From assembly GCA_947095535.1 (NCBI GenBank), contig OX352773.1:169024438-169088437 (forward strand): DNA of 64,000 bases. The letters run 5' to 3'. The notes under the pieces are model-generated. The model did not search any database and was not told the origin of the DNA. It saw only the letters and a program-made list of their open reading frames with translations. A program made the position numbers and the translations under genes. Source of the DNA: Poecilobothrus nobilitatus. Lineage: Eukaryota > Arthropoda > Insecta > Diptera > Dolichopodidae. Of this stretch, positions 24,559-37,022 are shown piece after piece. Positions within the stretch are counted from its first letter, which is position 1. Every line of letters begins with the position of its first letter.

Positions 24559-25197
24559 GTATGGTTTGGATTAACGTCCGCGTGCGATTGTAATGAAATT
24601 TATTATAACGACACTTGATAACGTGACCAATATTTCACATAGTATTTTTCGTCTACGATAGTATACAGGAACCATTTTCTACATAATTATAGAGCATAAT
24701 ACTATCTTTAATATACAACTTGTTTCGTCTTCATCGGTGCTATAATTTTTGAGATATTACAGTTCCAAGTTCCATATACCATTTAAAAGAGGTTTGAAAG
24801 AGTTTTCTAACGGTATAGTAATAAATATAGGGTGTCTTTAAAAATTTTACATGTATAGTGGTTTCTTTGAAAGTTTTAATTTTTTTTTTTTTATTAAAAT
24901 TTCCACTTGAAACTGCAATATCTCGTAACACCGATTAAGATGAAACAATATATATATTAAAGATAGTATTATGATCTACAATTATGTAGAAAATGGTTCC
25001 TGTATATTATCGTAGATGAAACATATAACGGATGAAGTAAAATACTAGAAAATAATAGGAAAAATTTCAAATAATCAATTTGGCCTTCAAATGACCTTGT
25101 CGGTCAAAGTGGTCTTCTATGAAATGTTGGTAACATCACTAAGTACCGTTATAAAAACTTTAATTTCAATCGGATGCGGACACTAAACCAAACCATT
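24559..25197. mobile_element. fold-back element with long imperfect inverted arms
   Basis: The left arm starts ATGGTTTGGATTAACGTCCG and the right arm ends with the inverse of ATGGTTTGGTTTAGTGTCCG. Further inward the arms share the blocks TACGATAGTATACAGGAACC, ATTTTCTACATAATTATAG, AATACTATCTTTAATATA and ATCGGTG.TA, each inverted on the right. The arms are roughly 210 bp (left) and 290 bp (right). The right arm has about 90 extra bases, or the left has lost them. The centre is about 24775-24900. No coding capacity. It is a MITE or fold-back by structure, and I cannot assign a superfamily. Confidence 0.7.
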
Positions 25198-26285
25198 TCC
25201 TTAGTTTCTTTTATTTTACAATAATCAAAATGGAATCCTTTTGCAGTTAATTTCTTTCTTTCAATATTATTTCATCACAACAAAAAAGAAAATTTCTATT
25301 TCTAATGGTACAACAGAAATTTATAAAATTACTATAATTATTGTTTAAAATATTTATTTCTATTATAACCATCCATGTTTGCTACAGGTTTAATGGGTAA
25401 AATATGTTCACAAGAATAAATGGGTACTGATAAAAATCTAAAATGCTGGATTTCTTTTGCACTGCACTGCACTGCATTTTCAAGAAAAGTAAACTGATAA
25501 TATTGATATTCTTCTTTTGGTATTTTTTATCTTTTCTATTTTAATTTACCTTCTAAATTCTATCCCTTCTAAATTTAGCTTTTACTATTGAACTGTTTAT
25601 TTATTTAAAGTTGTTTGTCATATATTCTAACAATTAGAATTAACAATAATTTTTTTGAATCCTTGTGGTTTCGAAAAACTTCACTTTACTCATGAAATAT
25701 TTCATTGTTTTAGGAATAGAAAAGATTATAGGAAAGGAAGGGAAGTGAGAAGATAATGATAGTAAAGATAGAACAGTTTTATAATGTGCCTCAAAAACAA
25801 CATCGAAATCATAGAATGACATAAAGTTACAAGAAATTAAATAAAGTTCCAAAATTTTTTTGTTGTTTTTTACTACATTATTTCATTTCGCCAAATTATT
25901 TTTTTTTTTAATGCATCCGGTGAAATTTTGCAACTTTAGATTTCCAACATTATTTCCTTCTTGCGACGTTATTTCATTTTTGATTTCACAAAATTATATT
26001 ATTCTTCATTTTATTTCCGTTATTTCATAGAGGCTAATAATAGAAGTGATAATAATAACCTTAGCTTAATAGTTAGTCTAATAGTTAGCTAAACTTTTTA
26101 GGTTAGTTAAACGTAATAGTTAACTGTTAGTGAACGTTATTAGCTTAATAATTAGATGTTAAACAAAAATTTCAAAGCATTTTTCCTTTAAATTAACTGA
26201 AAAATAATTATCATTTTTATATTCTCATTAATTTTGTAAGAACCTCAGAAAACTTTTATACAAAATATTATATCAAATGTTTTTT
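25198..26285. other. AT-rich sequence, nothing recognised
   Basis: Contains a tiny (GCACT)3 run at about 25459-25476 and degenerate TAGTTAG repeats at 26060-26155. Confidence 0.45.
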
Positions 26286-26396
26286 GAAAAGCTGAAGCAT
26301 GATGTTATGATGAATTGTCAAAATGAAAAATGAATTGTCAACAGTGAAACCAATAATATGATGAATTGTCAACAGTGAAAACAATGTTATGATGAA
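26286..26396 (+). repeat. short tandem repeat, ~33-50 bp units
   Basis: ATGATGAATTGTCAA recurs three or four times with variable spacers that include CAGTGAAA.CAAT, directly upstream of the reverse-transcriptase fragment. It may be slippage within the decayed element. Confidence 0.5.
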
Positions 26397-26760
26397 TTGT
26401 CTGAAGATGAAAGTAATATGGGTAGAATACAATTTGGCTTTAAAAAGGGCTTTAAAACTGGCAAAAATTTTTTTAGTCTACAATTTTTAGTACAAAATTG
26501 TTACGATGTTAACAAAGATGTATTTTCATGTTTCATTGATTATGAAAATGCTCTTCGACAAAGTTCAGCACAACAAATTAATGGCTTATGGGATGAAAAT
26601 ATACGTTAAATAGATACACGTTGGGCAAAAACGTGTATTGGTACCAAACTGTTTCAATAAGAACTAAAGATGATCTAACTAGCTCAGAAAATACTGGGAA
26701 TGGTGTATACAAGAGATGCATTATTTGCCATCGAAAAAAGTATGAGAGTTACTAAAAAAC
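26397..26760 (+). pseudogene. non-LTR retrotransposon reverse transcriptase fragment
   Basis: The frame from 26397 reads GRIQFGFKKG, SLQFLVQNC, then DVNKDVFSCFIDYENA. This matches the insect LINE pattern QFGFRKG...L..L...C....KDVF.CFIDYEKAFD, which spans the fingers region and motif A of the RT. The motif A aspartate is the D in FIDY. After NAL the reading diverges and a stop follows at 26607. In a different frame, at about 26630-26690, NVYWYQTVSIRTKDDLTS resembles the downstream LYW.Q...V..... segment, so at least one frameshift separates them. It has no ends, no endonuclease domain and no RT motif C (YADD). It is a decayed internal piece, possibly of the same type as the LINE tail at 20967. 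Confidence 0.7.
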
Positions 26761-28249
26761 ATTCGCTTTTTAAAAAACATTCACTATACAGATATAGACA
26801 AAATATTGATTGAATTAGGAAAATGAACTGCGAAGAAACAATTATCATGGATAAGAAATATTCTATAGGTTTAATTATTCTAATAGCAAGTATTCCAGAA
26901 AAATACAGCAAAATCAATTTATGAATTTAAAGTCAATAAAATGTGATCGCTTTATATCTAAAATTAGATCATGACAACTGAGACAGAGGGAGTAAATAAA
27001 TCCATCTCATATAAAGAGTATAAAGTATTAATTTTAATTGTACTATTTTGAAATGTTTGAAACCGGATTACGTTAAATTTGAAGAAACCTTAAAAAATAT
27101 TGTTAGAATTTATTTATGTACCTTGTTTAAATTATTATTGAGGCAAATATCATTATATTATATAGTTTACAACATAAAAAAAAATACTCCAACCATTCAA
27201 AATATTTTTAAATACTGGAAAAATAATTTTCATTCTTTATTTTTAACATAAAATTAACCATAATAATCATAGCAAATAAAATTAAGCTTTTCCTGGCATG
27301 CTTTTATAATTTTTTTTTCATTTTATGCTTTGAAGTTAAACAACAAAAAAAAAAAAAAAAGAAATTGGAAGAACAATTACTGGAACAAAGTCCCCATACA
27401 ACTTGAATCTATAAATAATAAGAACAATCCGGAATTATAAGATTATTTCTAAGAATTTTAATAAATTGCCTTCTAAAAATTAATAAAACTTAAGATATTC
27501 GTTTTTTTTTTGTTCTTATTTTAAGATGAAGAACAAAATTTTAAATATGCAATAAAAAAATTAAATTGGTACAGATAAAATATTATAAAATGTTCAATTA
27601 GCATAGAAAAAGAAATTGTACTTCCTGCAAACGTCCCTACTAATTTACTGGAACATTAAATATCTACAATTTGGTTTTTCCTTCTAATAAATTGTATAAG
27701 AAAATATAAAAACACAAATTGGAATTTATGTTATTTAGATTTTTTTGGGAATATGAAAATTAAACAGTTTGTTCAAATGGGTACAATGGGTATCAGGTAC
27801 AAAAAACAAATTTAAACCACTGTAAAGTTATAGTGCCCCCTTTTTCTACTCTGATTATTTAAGATGACAGCAAACTCTTTTTGTATATTTCACTAACATT
27901 TAACATTCTTTTAAACCATATTTTTTTGTTCAGACTTCATCGACTAAAATAGTTGTTCTCTATTTAATTCTTAATTCATCTATGGTATTGCTTTAAAGGA
28001 TGGAGATTCCATTCAAAAGGCTGTTTTACAATATTATGTTCCAGCTTTCTTACGGTAATTTCAATTCATTTTCTTTTACTGATTGAGGTCCAACATTTTC
28101 TATTTTTTTTGTCTTGCCATAGTTCCCCTTTTATAAAAATTATGTTTCTAAGATTTGGTACAGAAAGTTACACGTTCATATATATTTTTAGATATTGATA
28201 TATATTATCTTTATAGCACATTTCCAAAAACAAAATTGAAAAAAAGTAT
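26761..28249. other. AT-rich sequence, nothing recognised
   Basis: Part of the first 150 bp may be further LINE decay. Otherwise featureless. Confidence 0.45.
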
Positions 28250-28925
28250 GAATTAGTTTCACTATGTCCGGCCGTTTGCCCGTCAGTCTATTTACAAAAC
28301 TTCTACACCGTTAAAGATAGAGAATAAAAATTTTAAATATGGGTAGATCTCATAAACAAATTAATGTTGTAGAACAACTTTTTCATATAGCCCCATCCAT
28401 TACGGAGGTACAGCCCCTCAAACTTTGACAAAACTCAATTTCCAAATGTGCATATCTCAGGTTCTGCTCTTCATGTTTTCAATATAAAAATTTTGTTCGA
28501 CAGGATTTATTTTTACCTTTATAAATCAATATCAATATTATACAATTTTTTTAAATTTAGTATTTAAACTTACCGTTATGTAAAACACAAATTTTGCATG
28601 ATTTTTCTACCTTCATTACTCCGGCACGATTTTGGATAGAAACTTGCAATTTTCAGGCAAGAAAGAATTTTTAAAATTAATATAAGATTGCTCAGACAAA
28701 TTTTTTGTTCCACCCCCTGTTTAAAGGGCGTACCATCGCCTGTTATAACTAACAGTTTTTCTTAGTTATACAGCCTCAGAAAATTTCAAAAAATTCCTAT
28801 TTTTCCTTATTATATGAAATTTTAAAATTTTGGTGCAGAGTCACAATTCTAAACAGTTTATCTTGTCTTTTGGAAATGTGCGCTTTTAAAAACCGTTGGT
28901 TTACATTCTGCCTTGTTTATATTGT
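28250..28925 (+). mobile_element. DINE-1-like element body with partial GTCC block
   Basis: It starts with a degenerate TGTCCGGCCGTTTGCCCGTC microsatellite and AAAACTTCTACACCGTTAAAG. It then has AATGTTGTAGAACAACTTTTTC, CCCCATCCATTACGGAGGTAC, TTACCGTTATGTAAAACAC and a CCACCCCCTGTTTAAAGGG block. The last 45 bp (CTTTTGGAAATGTGCGCTTT ... TTGGTTTACATTCTG) are an almost exact inverse of 46134-46178, differing by one base. That is closer identity than the rest of the two copies, which is odd for old elements. Confidence 0.6.
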
Positions 28926-29686
28926 ATTTTTTAGTTACCAACGATAATTCTCCACTTTCCACATGCATACAAAAAACTGACTTAATGGTTGTTTCAAACA
29001 GTATTGTTGCAAGATTATTGTTTTGCACTGTTACACTTTTGCTGAAAGCAGTTCACACTTTTGCTGAAAGAAAGCCGTACTACTAAAGCAAGTGCTGAAA
29101 GCAGTATGGCCTTCCGCTGTTCTGTTTGTTTTTTAATCTAACTCAGCATTCTCGTCTGGGGTAACGACAACTTCCAAGATATTGAAACCTTGTCTCATTT
29201 TTTGGATTTATGCTTTCGTTTAATGAATTAGTGTATTATTTTCGTTTTAGTATTTTGAATTTTCACGCTTATTTGCCGCGGTGACAAAATGATATCTTGT
29301 CTGATTCATTGCTGTACCTTGTTACCTGATTATTATATATTGTATTTGTTTAGGATGCTTTGAATATCGTCATTATTTTAAGCTATTAATATTGAGTTAG
29401 AGCTATTGGTCTAATTTTATAAAATTAAGTGGTCCTAATCGAGTAATAAAAAAAAATTATTATACCACAATAAAAAGTTAATAATTATGTTATATTATTT
29501 CAAAATAAAAAAATTTCGATTTAAAATTTGAAATATTTGTAACTATATGTTCCTACTTTCTCTTTACAAAACCAAAGTAACAAAAGTTTTAATAAATTTT
29601 CAACTTATTCGTTTTATTAGAGTTAACAAAATCGTACTTTACATAATATTAAATTGGTATTCTTCAATAAACCAGAGATATATATA
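28926..29686. other. AT-rich sequence with a small direct repeat
   Basis: ACTTTTGCTGAAAG occurs at about 29035 and 29054, and GTGCTGAAAGCAGTATGG at about 29089. Nothing else recognised. Confidence 0.4.
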
Positions 29687-30528
29687 TTTTTATACCCGTA
29701 TGAACTATGTTTAAGGAAATAATAAATTTGCCATTACGTTTGTGACACATTAAAGGAGTCGAACTAGATATAGTGTCAAAAGGTATAGATCGGATCAGAA
29801 TCTATAGTCTCCATCTATAATCTCCATCCGTCCGTCCGTTCGCACGATAACTCAAAAGATAAGGAGCTAGGAGGCCGAAATTATTGTTACGTCACTTTTA
29901 CAAAATTATTAGTTTTGCTATTTAAATCCAGTTTTTTTGGCGCCGGGTTTGAGTAGCTGCCATACAATTTCTTTCTTTATATGGAAATAGCTCAGTATCT
30001 ATTGAAGCTAGGTGTGTCAAATTTTGCAAAATCGTGTCGAGTTATAGGCCAATAACACCTGTAAAATTTGGTTGTGCTGGGGCGACAGGTTCAGGTAGCT
30101 GCATACAACTTCTTCGTTTAAATGAGAATAACTCAGTGTCTATTGAAGCTAAGTACTTGAAATTTTGTAAAGAGGTGTCGAGTTACATGCCAACAATTTT
30201 TGTTAATTTTTTTGATCTAGAGCAGCCGGTTCAGACTTCTTGCATCTCTTGGATCTTAATGAAGCTAGACGTCTGCAATCTTGCAAATGAAGATCAAGTT
30301 TTATGGCAATAACTTCTGTAAAATTTGGTTGTGATGGTGCAATAGCTTTTGGTAGCTGTCATACAACGTCACAATTTACATAAATATATCTCGGTAGTAA
30401 TAACGTGGGTCTAGAACATCTGAAATTGTTTAAAAAATGACCAAGTTATATAGAAACATGAAATATTCAGTTCATACGGGTATCCTATAGTTGACATATT
30501 CTACTATACTGCACTCTTCCTCGTTTTA
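29687..30528 (+). mobile_element. DINE-1-like (Helentron-derived) element, family 2, copy C
   Basis: The plus-strand order is: TTTTATACCCGTATGAAC and its fold-back partner, the TTTGTGACAC and GTCGAACTAGATATAGTGTC blocks, a GTCCGTCCG microsatellite at about 29828, and CGCACGATAACTCAAAAG. The body follows, with AACTCAGT.TCTATTGAAGCTA repeats. It ends with the sub-terminal GTTCATACGGGTATCC, a 6 bp hairpin (TATAGT at 30486-30491 pairing with ACTATA at 30503-30508), and CTTCCTCGTTTT. This is the same layout as copy D in the opposite orientation. The ~90-codon open frame inside (30034-30312) is repeat sequence, not a protein. Confidence 0.75.
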
Positions 30529-31894
30529 TTTGAAAAAGGATAAGTTGCCGTGGAAGTTTTTTGAACAAAAAGAAAGTAATAAAAAAACGTTAAATGAACG
30601 TGGTAAGAATTCCAAAATAGAATTATTAAATTATGGTTTTCTCCAAATTTTTAAAACCTGTACCTGTATCGAGAGTAGAAGGAATTGGTACAATCACTTA
30701 AAACAAAAAACTTTCAAAATAACTTATACAAAAAAAAAATAAATAATAAAAAACAAAAAACGAAAAAAAGGCGGAAGACAACTTAATTGGACTAATAATA
30801 TTTAAGCCTAAATATGGTCTTATAAAAAATACAAAAAATGTAAATATTTACTTAAAATCCTAAAAAATTAAAATAAGAAAAATTCGCTATGATGAAGATT
30901 TAATACAAAGGTATACTTTCAATAGTACAATAATATAAATATATAATTCCATATTCCATTTTGAAAAATGAATTTACAATTAGTTTTTATTAAGAATTTC
31001 TTTTGGTTAACATTTAATTCAAAAAGTTTACCCTAACTAAACCCAGAAATAATCCTTTATTATTAGACGTCTATATATCAAAATTGTAAAAGAATCAAAC
31101 TAATAATAATCAAGAAAATTATATTTAAAGGATAAAAAGTTAAAAAGTTTTATAAAAAGGATAACTTTTAAAGAGTATTTCAAAGAAAATTATAATATTT
31201 TGAAAGTTCCTCTTTTTCAAGAAGTGAATAAAAATTGTTAGAAGTAACTAAATTTAAAAAAAAATATTCTGTTAGAAGTTAGTAACAGGTTTCGTTTATC
31301 AGTTAGTATAGAATATCTGATCTTAAGGAAGTTTTACAAGAAAACTTATTAAACAAATTATTTTGATCTTTTAAAGTTTATAATCTTGTTTCCAAATTAT
31401 CCTTTTTTGCATCTTAAAGCAATTTAATAATCTATCGATAAATTCCTTTGAAACATTTTGTTTTCAACATAATCAATTATTATTGATAGGTAGTTTATGG
31501 ATTGGTTGATAGATTGTGGATAATCAGCGATATTGAAACAAACTAAAAAATTGTTCTGTAACGTTTTAAAAACATAAAAATTTCATATTTTTAATAGGAA
31601 AATTTTGGTAATGCTTCTTTACGAATAAGTCTTATAATATTTTCATTAAAAACCGGTATTTAAATGTACACATTTTTTTTTCATTGCATATTATAAACGT
31701 GTATATTCATCACAACTTGTATCATATTTTTTATCGTTTTCGACAAAATTCGAAAAATTTCGAAATTGAAAATCTGAATGGTAATATGTTGTGGCTTTCA
31801 TACCTACCTACAATCTTAATTTCACATTAATTTGTTTCATTTTCTTTAATCTTCAAAATATCATATGGGTAACAATCTATATTTTGGAAGAAAG
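30529..31894. other. AT-rich sequence, nothing recognised
   Basis: The 83-codon frame at 30491-30742 is lysine/asparagine-rich by composition and starts inside copy C. No gene. Confidence 0.5.
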
Positions 31895-32310
31895 TTGAAG
31901 CTTAAATTCATGTTTTTCAAAAATGTTAGAACAAAAATTTATCTCTCTAGAAAAAATCTATGAAAAAAAAATCCATGTCTTCGGATAATTTGCGAACGAA
32001 AATCTATTACTTTGTATTTTAACAAAAACCAAAAATGTTTCCCACCAGTTTTGACAATAAAATTCTATGTGCTAATAAAATTTATTAACCAAATTCTAGA
32101 TTGTCGAAAATTTTCTTACTTGCACTCTCATAATTGAAAACAAAATCTCCCCTGTCAGTAATTTAACAACGAAAATTTATGTCTCCGAAAATTTACAAAT
32201 AAAAATCCATGTTTTTTAAGAATATTTGTAATTGAAAATTTATGGCTTTAGGCGAAATATTTGTAATTGAAAATCTATGGCTTTAGAAACAGTAAATAAA
32301 AATGTATGTT
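31895..32310 (+). repeat. degenerate tandem repeat, ~36 bp units
   Basis: A motif GAAAAT(C/T)(T/C)ATG followed by a TTTAG/TTCGG-like block and AATTTG.AA repeats many times. The last two units (AATATTTGTAATTGAAAAT.TATGGCTTTAG) are nearly identical and about 36 bp apart. It abuts the FB-like element that follows and may be its outer part, although I do not find its inverse on the far side. Confidence 0.5.
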
Positions 32311-33258
32311 TCCGTTATATAGCATTTTCTGGTCAAATTTACGTATTTACTAAATATTCTCAGGTATTTACTAAATATATTCAGGTTTTTGCTAATATAT
32401 TCAAATATTTATTATATAAGTTCAGATTTTTTTTTGATTTCAGAGTTTTCAAAATAATTTCAGATTTTTACTAAATATTTTCAGATAATTTTTTTAATTC
32501 GAAAATTGTAAAAATTAAAATTTTTCTATAATCATGTTTTTACATGTTTTTACATTCTCAAAAATATTTATCATAGACTTGTCTAACTTTGACCAGGCAG
32601 TGTAACATTGACATTGATCAAAAAATGAAATTGTTTTCTCATAGTTGATTAAAACTACAAACTTTCAATTGGGTTATTCAAACTTTGACGACCTGTTTTC
32701 TCATAGTTGATTAAAACCATTAGTGTTGACTGTGTGATTATTGTGTGACCATTAACCATTAACCATTAACATTAACTATTTAGTTCTTCTAACTTTGCCG
32801 CTTTTTTCTTTATATACGCTTATTTCTTAATGATGCTGGTTAACCAAAGTTAACCTTCACCACCTGGTTTTTGTCATAAAAGTGGCCTTAAAAACACATA
32901 CTTTCATTTTTATTTTTATATTAGGATATACGAGGTCATGGAACCCTTAATTTTGCAATAATTTCTATTTGCTAACTAAAATAGGTATTTTAAATTTTAT
33001 TACACTTTTAATGTTAAAAAGTAATCTAAGTTAGACAAGTCGAACGTAAATAATTTTTGAGAATTTTTGCGTGTTTATCAATAGAAAATTATTAATTTTT
33101 ACAATTTTCGAATCAAAAAAATTATCTGAATATATTTAATAAATATCTGAATTCATTTAGTAAATACCTGAAAATATTTAACAAAAACCTGAATATATTT
33201 AGTAAATCTTGAGAATATTTATTAAATACCTGAATTTTGCTAGAAAATGTATATATAT
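32311..33258. mobile_element. FB-like element: inverted arms carrying a minisatellite
   Basis: Left arm, about 32311-32595: GCATTTTCTGGTCAAATT, then several units of TTCAGGTATTTACTAAATAT (~21 bp), then AATTTTTTTAATTCGAAAAT, TTCTCAAAAATATTTA and GACTTGTCTAACTTT. Right arm, about 33017-33258: the inverse of each of these in reverse order. The middle 420 bp is unique, with a GTTTTCTCATAGTTGATTAAAAC direct repeat at about 32632 and 32694. Long arms built from short tandem units are the hallmark of Drosophila FB (Foldback) elements. No transposase is visible. The arms have diverged by substitutions and unit-number changes. Confidence 0.7.
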
Positions 33259-34565
33259 ATTTAAAAAAAAAAATTCTGATGTGATAATTATTTGGAAAGA
33301 AAAAATTATGTCTCACAACCAATTAATTTTTTTTTATGTCATATATTTTATCAGGAAAATGAGCCTTGACAATCAAATAAACCGAACATGTATTTGGTGA
33401 AATTAGTCTTAGAACGCCGAATTAATATTATATTAGAGTAATAAGGGTAATAATAAAATTATTATTTTATTTCATATTTTTTTTTTTCCAATTTAAGAAT
33501 TATATTTTATTATTCGAATTTTATAATTTCTACACGACTTTAGTTTTATTTCATTGTTTTATTTAAAAGTCCTTGCAAAATCGCAAAAAAAAAAAATCCT
33601 TTTAAAACTTTTGTGTGTTATCTACTTTGAACATTAAATTTCTTCAAGAAATGATACATAATCCATGATTTTAATTCTGTTTTTTTTTTTTTGTATAACC
33701 TTTGGCAATGCCGAAATTTAATTTGTGGTACTATATGATAATATTAAACTTAAGTAAAAAGTGTTGTTAAAGTCAAAATGCGTAAACAGTTTTGTTTTGT
33801 TTTGTTTTTCTTTCTCCTTTTGTTTTCACTGTTTTGTTATTTAAATAATTTTATTAATCCAAACACGTTCTATGATAGATACTTTAAAAAATTTTGTTTT
33901 TTCCCCGATAGATTTTAAATAAATCCTTAGAGATAATTTGATGTTAAAAAAAATTTTGTTTATATAGCAATTACTTTATATGAATAGCAAAATTTTGTAT
34001 AATAAAGAAATCAATAAAAAATGATTTCTTAGTAAAGTTTCAGTTCAACGATTTGACATTTTAGTTTAATTCAAGTCAAATAACCTACTACTACTAACTT
34101 AGGTTACACTTATCAGAGTGTGCTTGTGATTGTACTTATTACACTAATAAAATTAGAGGTCTAAATTGTCAGGTCAACCAGGCAAATTGGTAACAAAAAA
34201 CTTACTAGTCAACTTTACGTTCCAAATTGATCTATCAGTATAAATTTAAATGCTATATTGATCTTGGAGATTTTCATTCTAAAATTACCCATAGAAATTT
34301 TAGATGACTAAAAAAATATTGGAAGAGAGATTTGCTGAAGTGTAATTTTGATTACATGGGTTTTAATTATTATTTAGATTTTAGAACAGATAATAGTTTA
34401 AGTAATTGTTCATTCAACTAAAGAATCCTTTTCGAATATGAATATATCTGTTAAATGTATTTTCTATTGACTATTTTATTAAAAAAAAAAATAACTTTGC
34501 GACAAAACAAGGGATTTATTTTTAAAAATATTTAAGAACTTAAAAAAATCTAAAAACAATTTTTT
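33259..34565. other. AT-rich sequence, nothing recognised
   Basis: A (TTTTG)4-like run lies near 33790. No gene. Confidence 0.5.
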
Positions 34566-34790
34566 TTTTATTAACTTTCAGTACCTTTATTAGTGTTCCC
34601 TTACAGTTCCACTCCCAATTCAACGTTTCCGCATGCTTTTCCTATCCCTTCCTATCCTAGCCAATATACTGTTTTAGCAGGTAGGAGTTTTATCCCATTA
34701 TATTGGTTAAAGGAGAAGGGGGATTTTAGTCAGTAGGAATCTGACACCACCAAGGAGGAATTTTTGGTGTCTTTGGAAGATTAGGAAAAA
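34566..34790 (+). repeat. dispersed repeat, copy 1
   Basis: It shares with 55610-55805 a C-rich CCTATCCC block, CCAATATACTGTTTT, TATATTGG.TAAAG, then AGTA.GAATCTGACACCACCA with AAGG and TTGGTGTCTTTGGAAGATT. Both copies have the same orientation. The mixed composition suggests a retrotransposon untranslated region, which is inference. Confidence 0.6.
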
Positions 34791-35995
34791 AAAATTTTTA
34801 ATTTTTCCTTCCGCTAAATATAATAAAAATTTGTTATTCTATATAGTAAGATTAACATATTTCGAATAAGAAATCAATGTTAAAAGAAGTATAACTAATA
34901 AAAAAGTAACAAAAACAAATTAAACTTTATGTGATCCCAAACATCTGTAAAAGTAAAAGAATTGAATCAGTAGCAACCATGAAAATTCAGTATATTTAAA
35001 TAAAATTTTGTTTTTTTTTGCCTTTATTTTAAAAATCAAAACACAACCACAGTATTTTAAAAAATAAGAAATTATCCTTGAAAATACAATCAACTGGAAA
35101 AAATGAAATTATTTCCGGTTGAAGAAAATTGAAAAATCAAGAAACCAGTAAAAAAACAAAAATAATTTATATTTTAATTCCCAAAATCCGGATACAAAAA
35201 AATTTTTATTTTTCCTTTATTATCCTGTAAATCAATAAATTTGTATATAATGGGCATGTATTTTTTATAAATATTTTGTAAAACTCATAAATAATAATTT
35301 ATCTACTTATTATAAATATTTTAATAATTATATTTTTTTTTTTAAATGAAAAATATTGATTGTAATAACCATTCCAATGTTAGGGAAATTGTAGTTGTTG
35401 GAAGAAGTTTTCTTTAAAGTATTCTGTAATAAGGGAAAATATGTTTTTATTATTTAAAACCAAATAGTCATATTGGAAAACGATACTGAGACTGTAAAAT
35501 GCAAATAAACTACGATATTCAATTTAAAGGATATACAAGCTTTGTTAATTAGAAAGGGGCTCTTATTTGAATGATTTTTCATTGATTCCATGTAATTTTT
35601 ACGTAGTAATTGAAGTTTTGTTAATGATGTAGCCCAGGCAGTAGTTCTGAAATAACGTTACAAAAAATAATGCCTTAATTGGTTGAATTCTTCTTTTAAG
35701 GTGGTACACACTTTTTTCATTAAGAATAAGTTATTGTTTTTAACAGGAAGTATTTTTTCGTCTTAAATGCACATTTTTTTCTTTAACAGCAAATTTTTGT
35801 TTTTAAATGTAAATTTTGTATTTAACAACAAGTTTTTATTTTTCCCGGGGATGGATTTTAATAGCCTACTTCAAAAAACTAAAGTGCCACTTTTCGGTAC
35901 TATTATAGTATCGTGGACTAAGTTTTTTAAATATGGGGCTTCTCCAAAATAACAGCCAGTATTTATAAAAGAAATTTTTTTCATTGTTTTGAATA
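34791..35995. other. AT-rich sequence, nothing recognised
   Basis: No supportable element. The 61-codon frame at 35767 is compositional. Confidence 0.5.
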
Positions 35996-36170
35996 TTTAT
36001 ACCCGTACAATAGTTCTCGGTATATTAAAATCCTTCGTTTGTAACACATCGAAATAAACCCGATAGATATAGACTTAAGTGTAAGGATACGATCAGAATC
36101 GAAAAATCAGTCAATTAAGCTTTGTCCGTCCGATCGTAAAATCTAAACTTCAACTGTGACATAAAAATAA
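35996..36170 (+). mobile_element. DINE-1-like family 2, copy E (5' part only)
   Basis: TTTATACCCGTACAATAG begins it, then CCTTCGTTTGTAACACATCG, GATAGATATAGACTTAAG, GATACGATCAGAATCG and a short TTGTCCGTCCGATCG microsatellite. It aligns best with the 5' block of copy B. The rest is missing or too diverged to align. Confidence 0.6.
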
Positions 36171-37022
36171 AAAAACTTGCTGCCGAAAAAACTTTTTCTT
36201 AAAAAAAATAAGCTATATTAAAGTGGAATTCGGGATTTGTTAAAATTCGGTCTTATAACAGCTTCGAAGGAGGGAATAAAGTCGTGGATTATGTATATAC
36301 GTTTTCCAATTATTAAGTTTTTAACCTTTTTTTCATTTTGTATTCAGAAAATATTATTTTTTGTTTAGCTTATTTCAAAAAGTTTCTTTATTCTTTTTCG
36401 AAAATTTTTAAAAATACATGCCTGGCTACGGATTTACTATGAATCTTGGTATAGGTATATATTTATTTCATTTTTTTCAGATGGGATAAGAAAAGCAAAT
36501 TGTAGAATAGTCAAAATTTTTTATAATAAACGTTCTGGAAAAATGGATATATTATCTCCTTTTAAATTTTTCTTCAAAATGATTCCTCTTAACTATAGCC
36601 ATCGAGATAAAACTTTTTGTATGAATAAAATAACCTTAGTAAAATAACCTTCTCAAAATTTAATAAACTAACAACTGAAAATTTAAAGTATAAAATAGAA
36701 GGTGAATCAACTTTAAGATAAGCAACTTTGTCTTAAAAGTTTGTTAAAATTTTAAATCCTTGAGAAATATGTTCCAAACTTATCAACCTTTCACCTTTTA
36801 TATTTGTCATTCTTCCATAAAGTCTCTTATATAGTGACTTATGATAATATTAATGATGATGATAATAAGTTTTCTTTATCTTTTTCTTTTTTTTTAATAG
36901 AAAAGTTTTTCCTTGATTTTTCACCTTTTACTATATAAATTCTCCTTTTTAATTCACAATTTTTCATTTCTCAGAATAGTGAGAATTAATTTATTGCGAC
37001 ATTTTGACAACAAAAAAGAAAT
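36171..37022. other. AT-rich sequence, nothing recognised
   Basis: It may include eroded copy E sequence at first. No gene. Confidence 0.45.

Noticed and set aside
25459..25476. (GCACT)3 as a possible regulatory site
   Set aside because: Too short and isolated to distinguish from a chance microsatellite.
30034..30312. 92-codon plus-strand frame
   Set aside because: It lies inside the non-coding DINE-like copy C and its reverse-oriented relatives do not keep it open.
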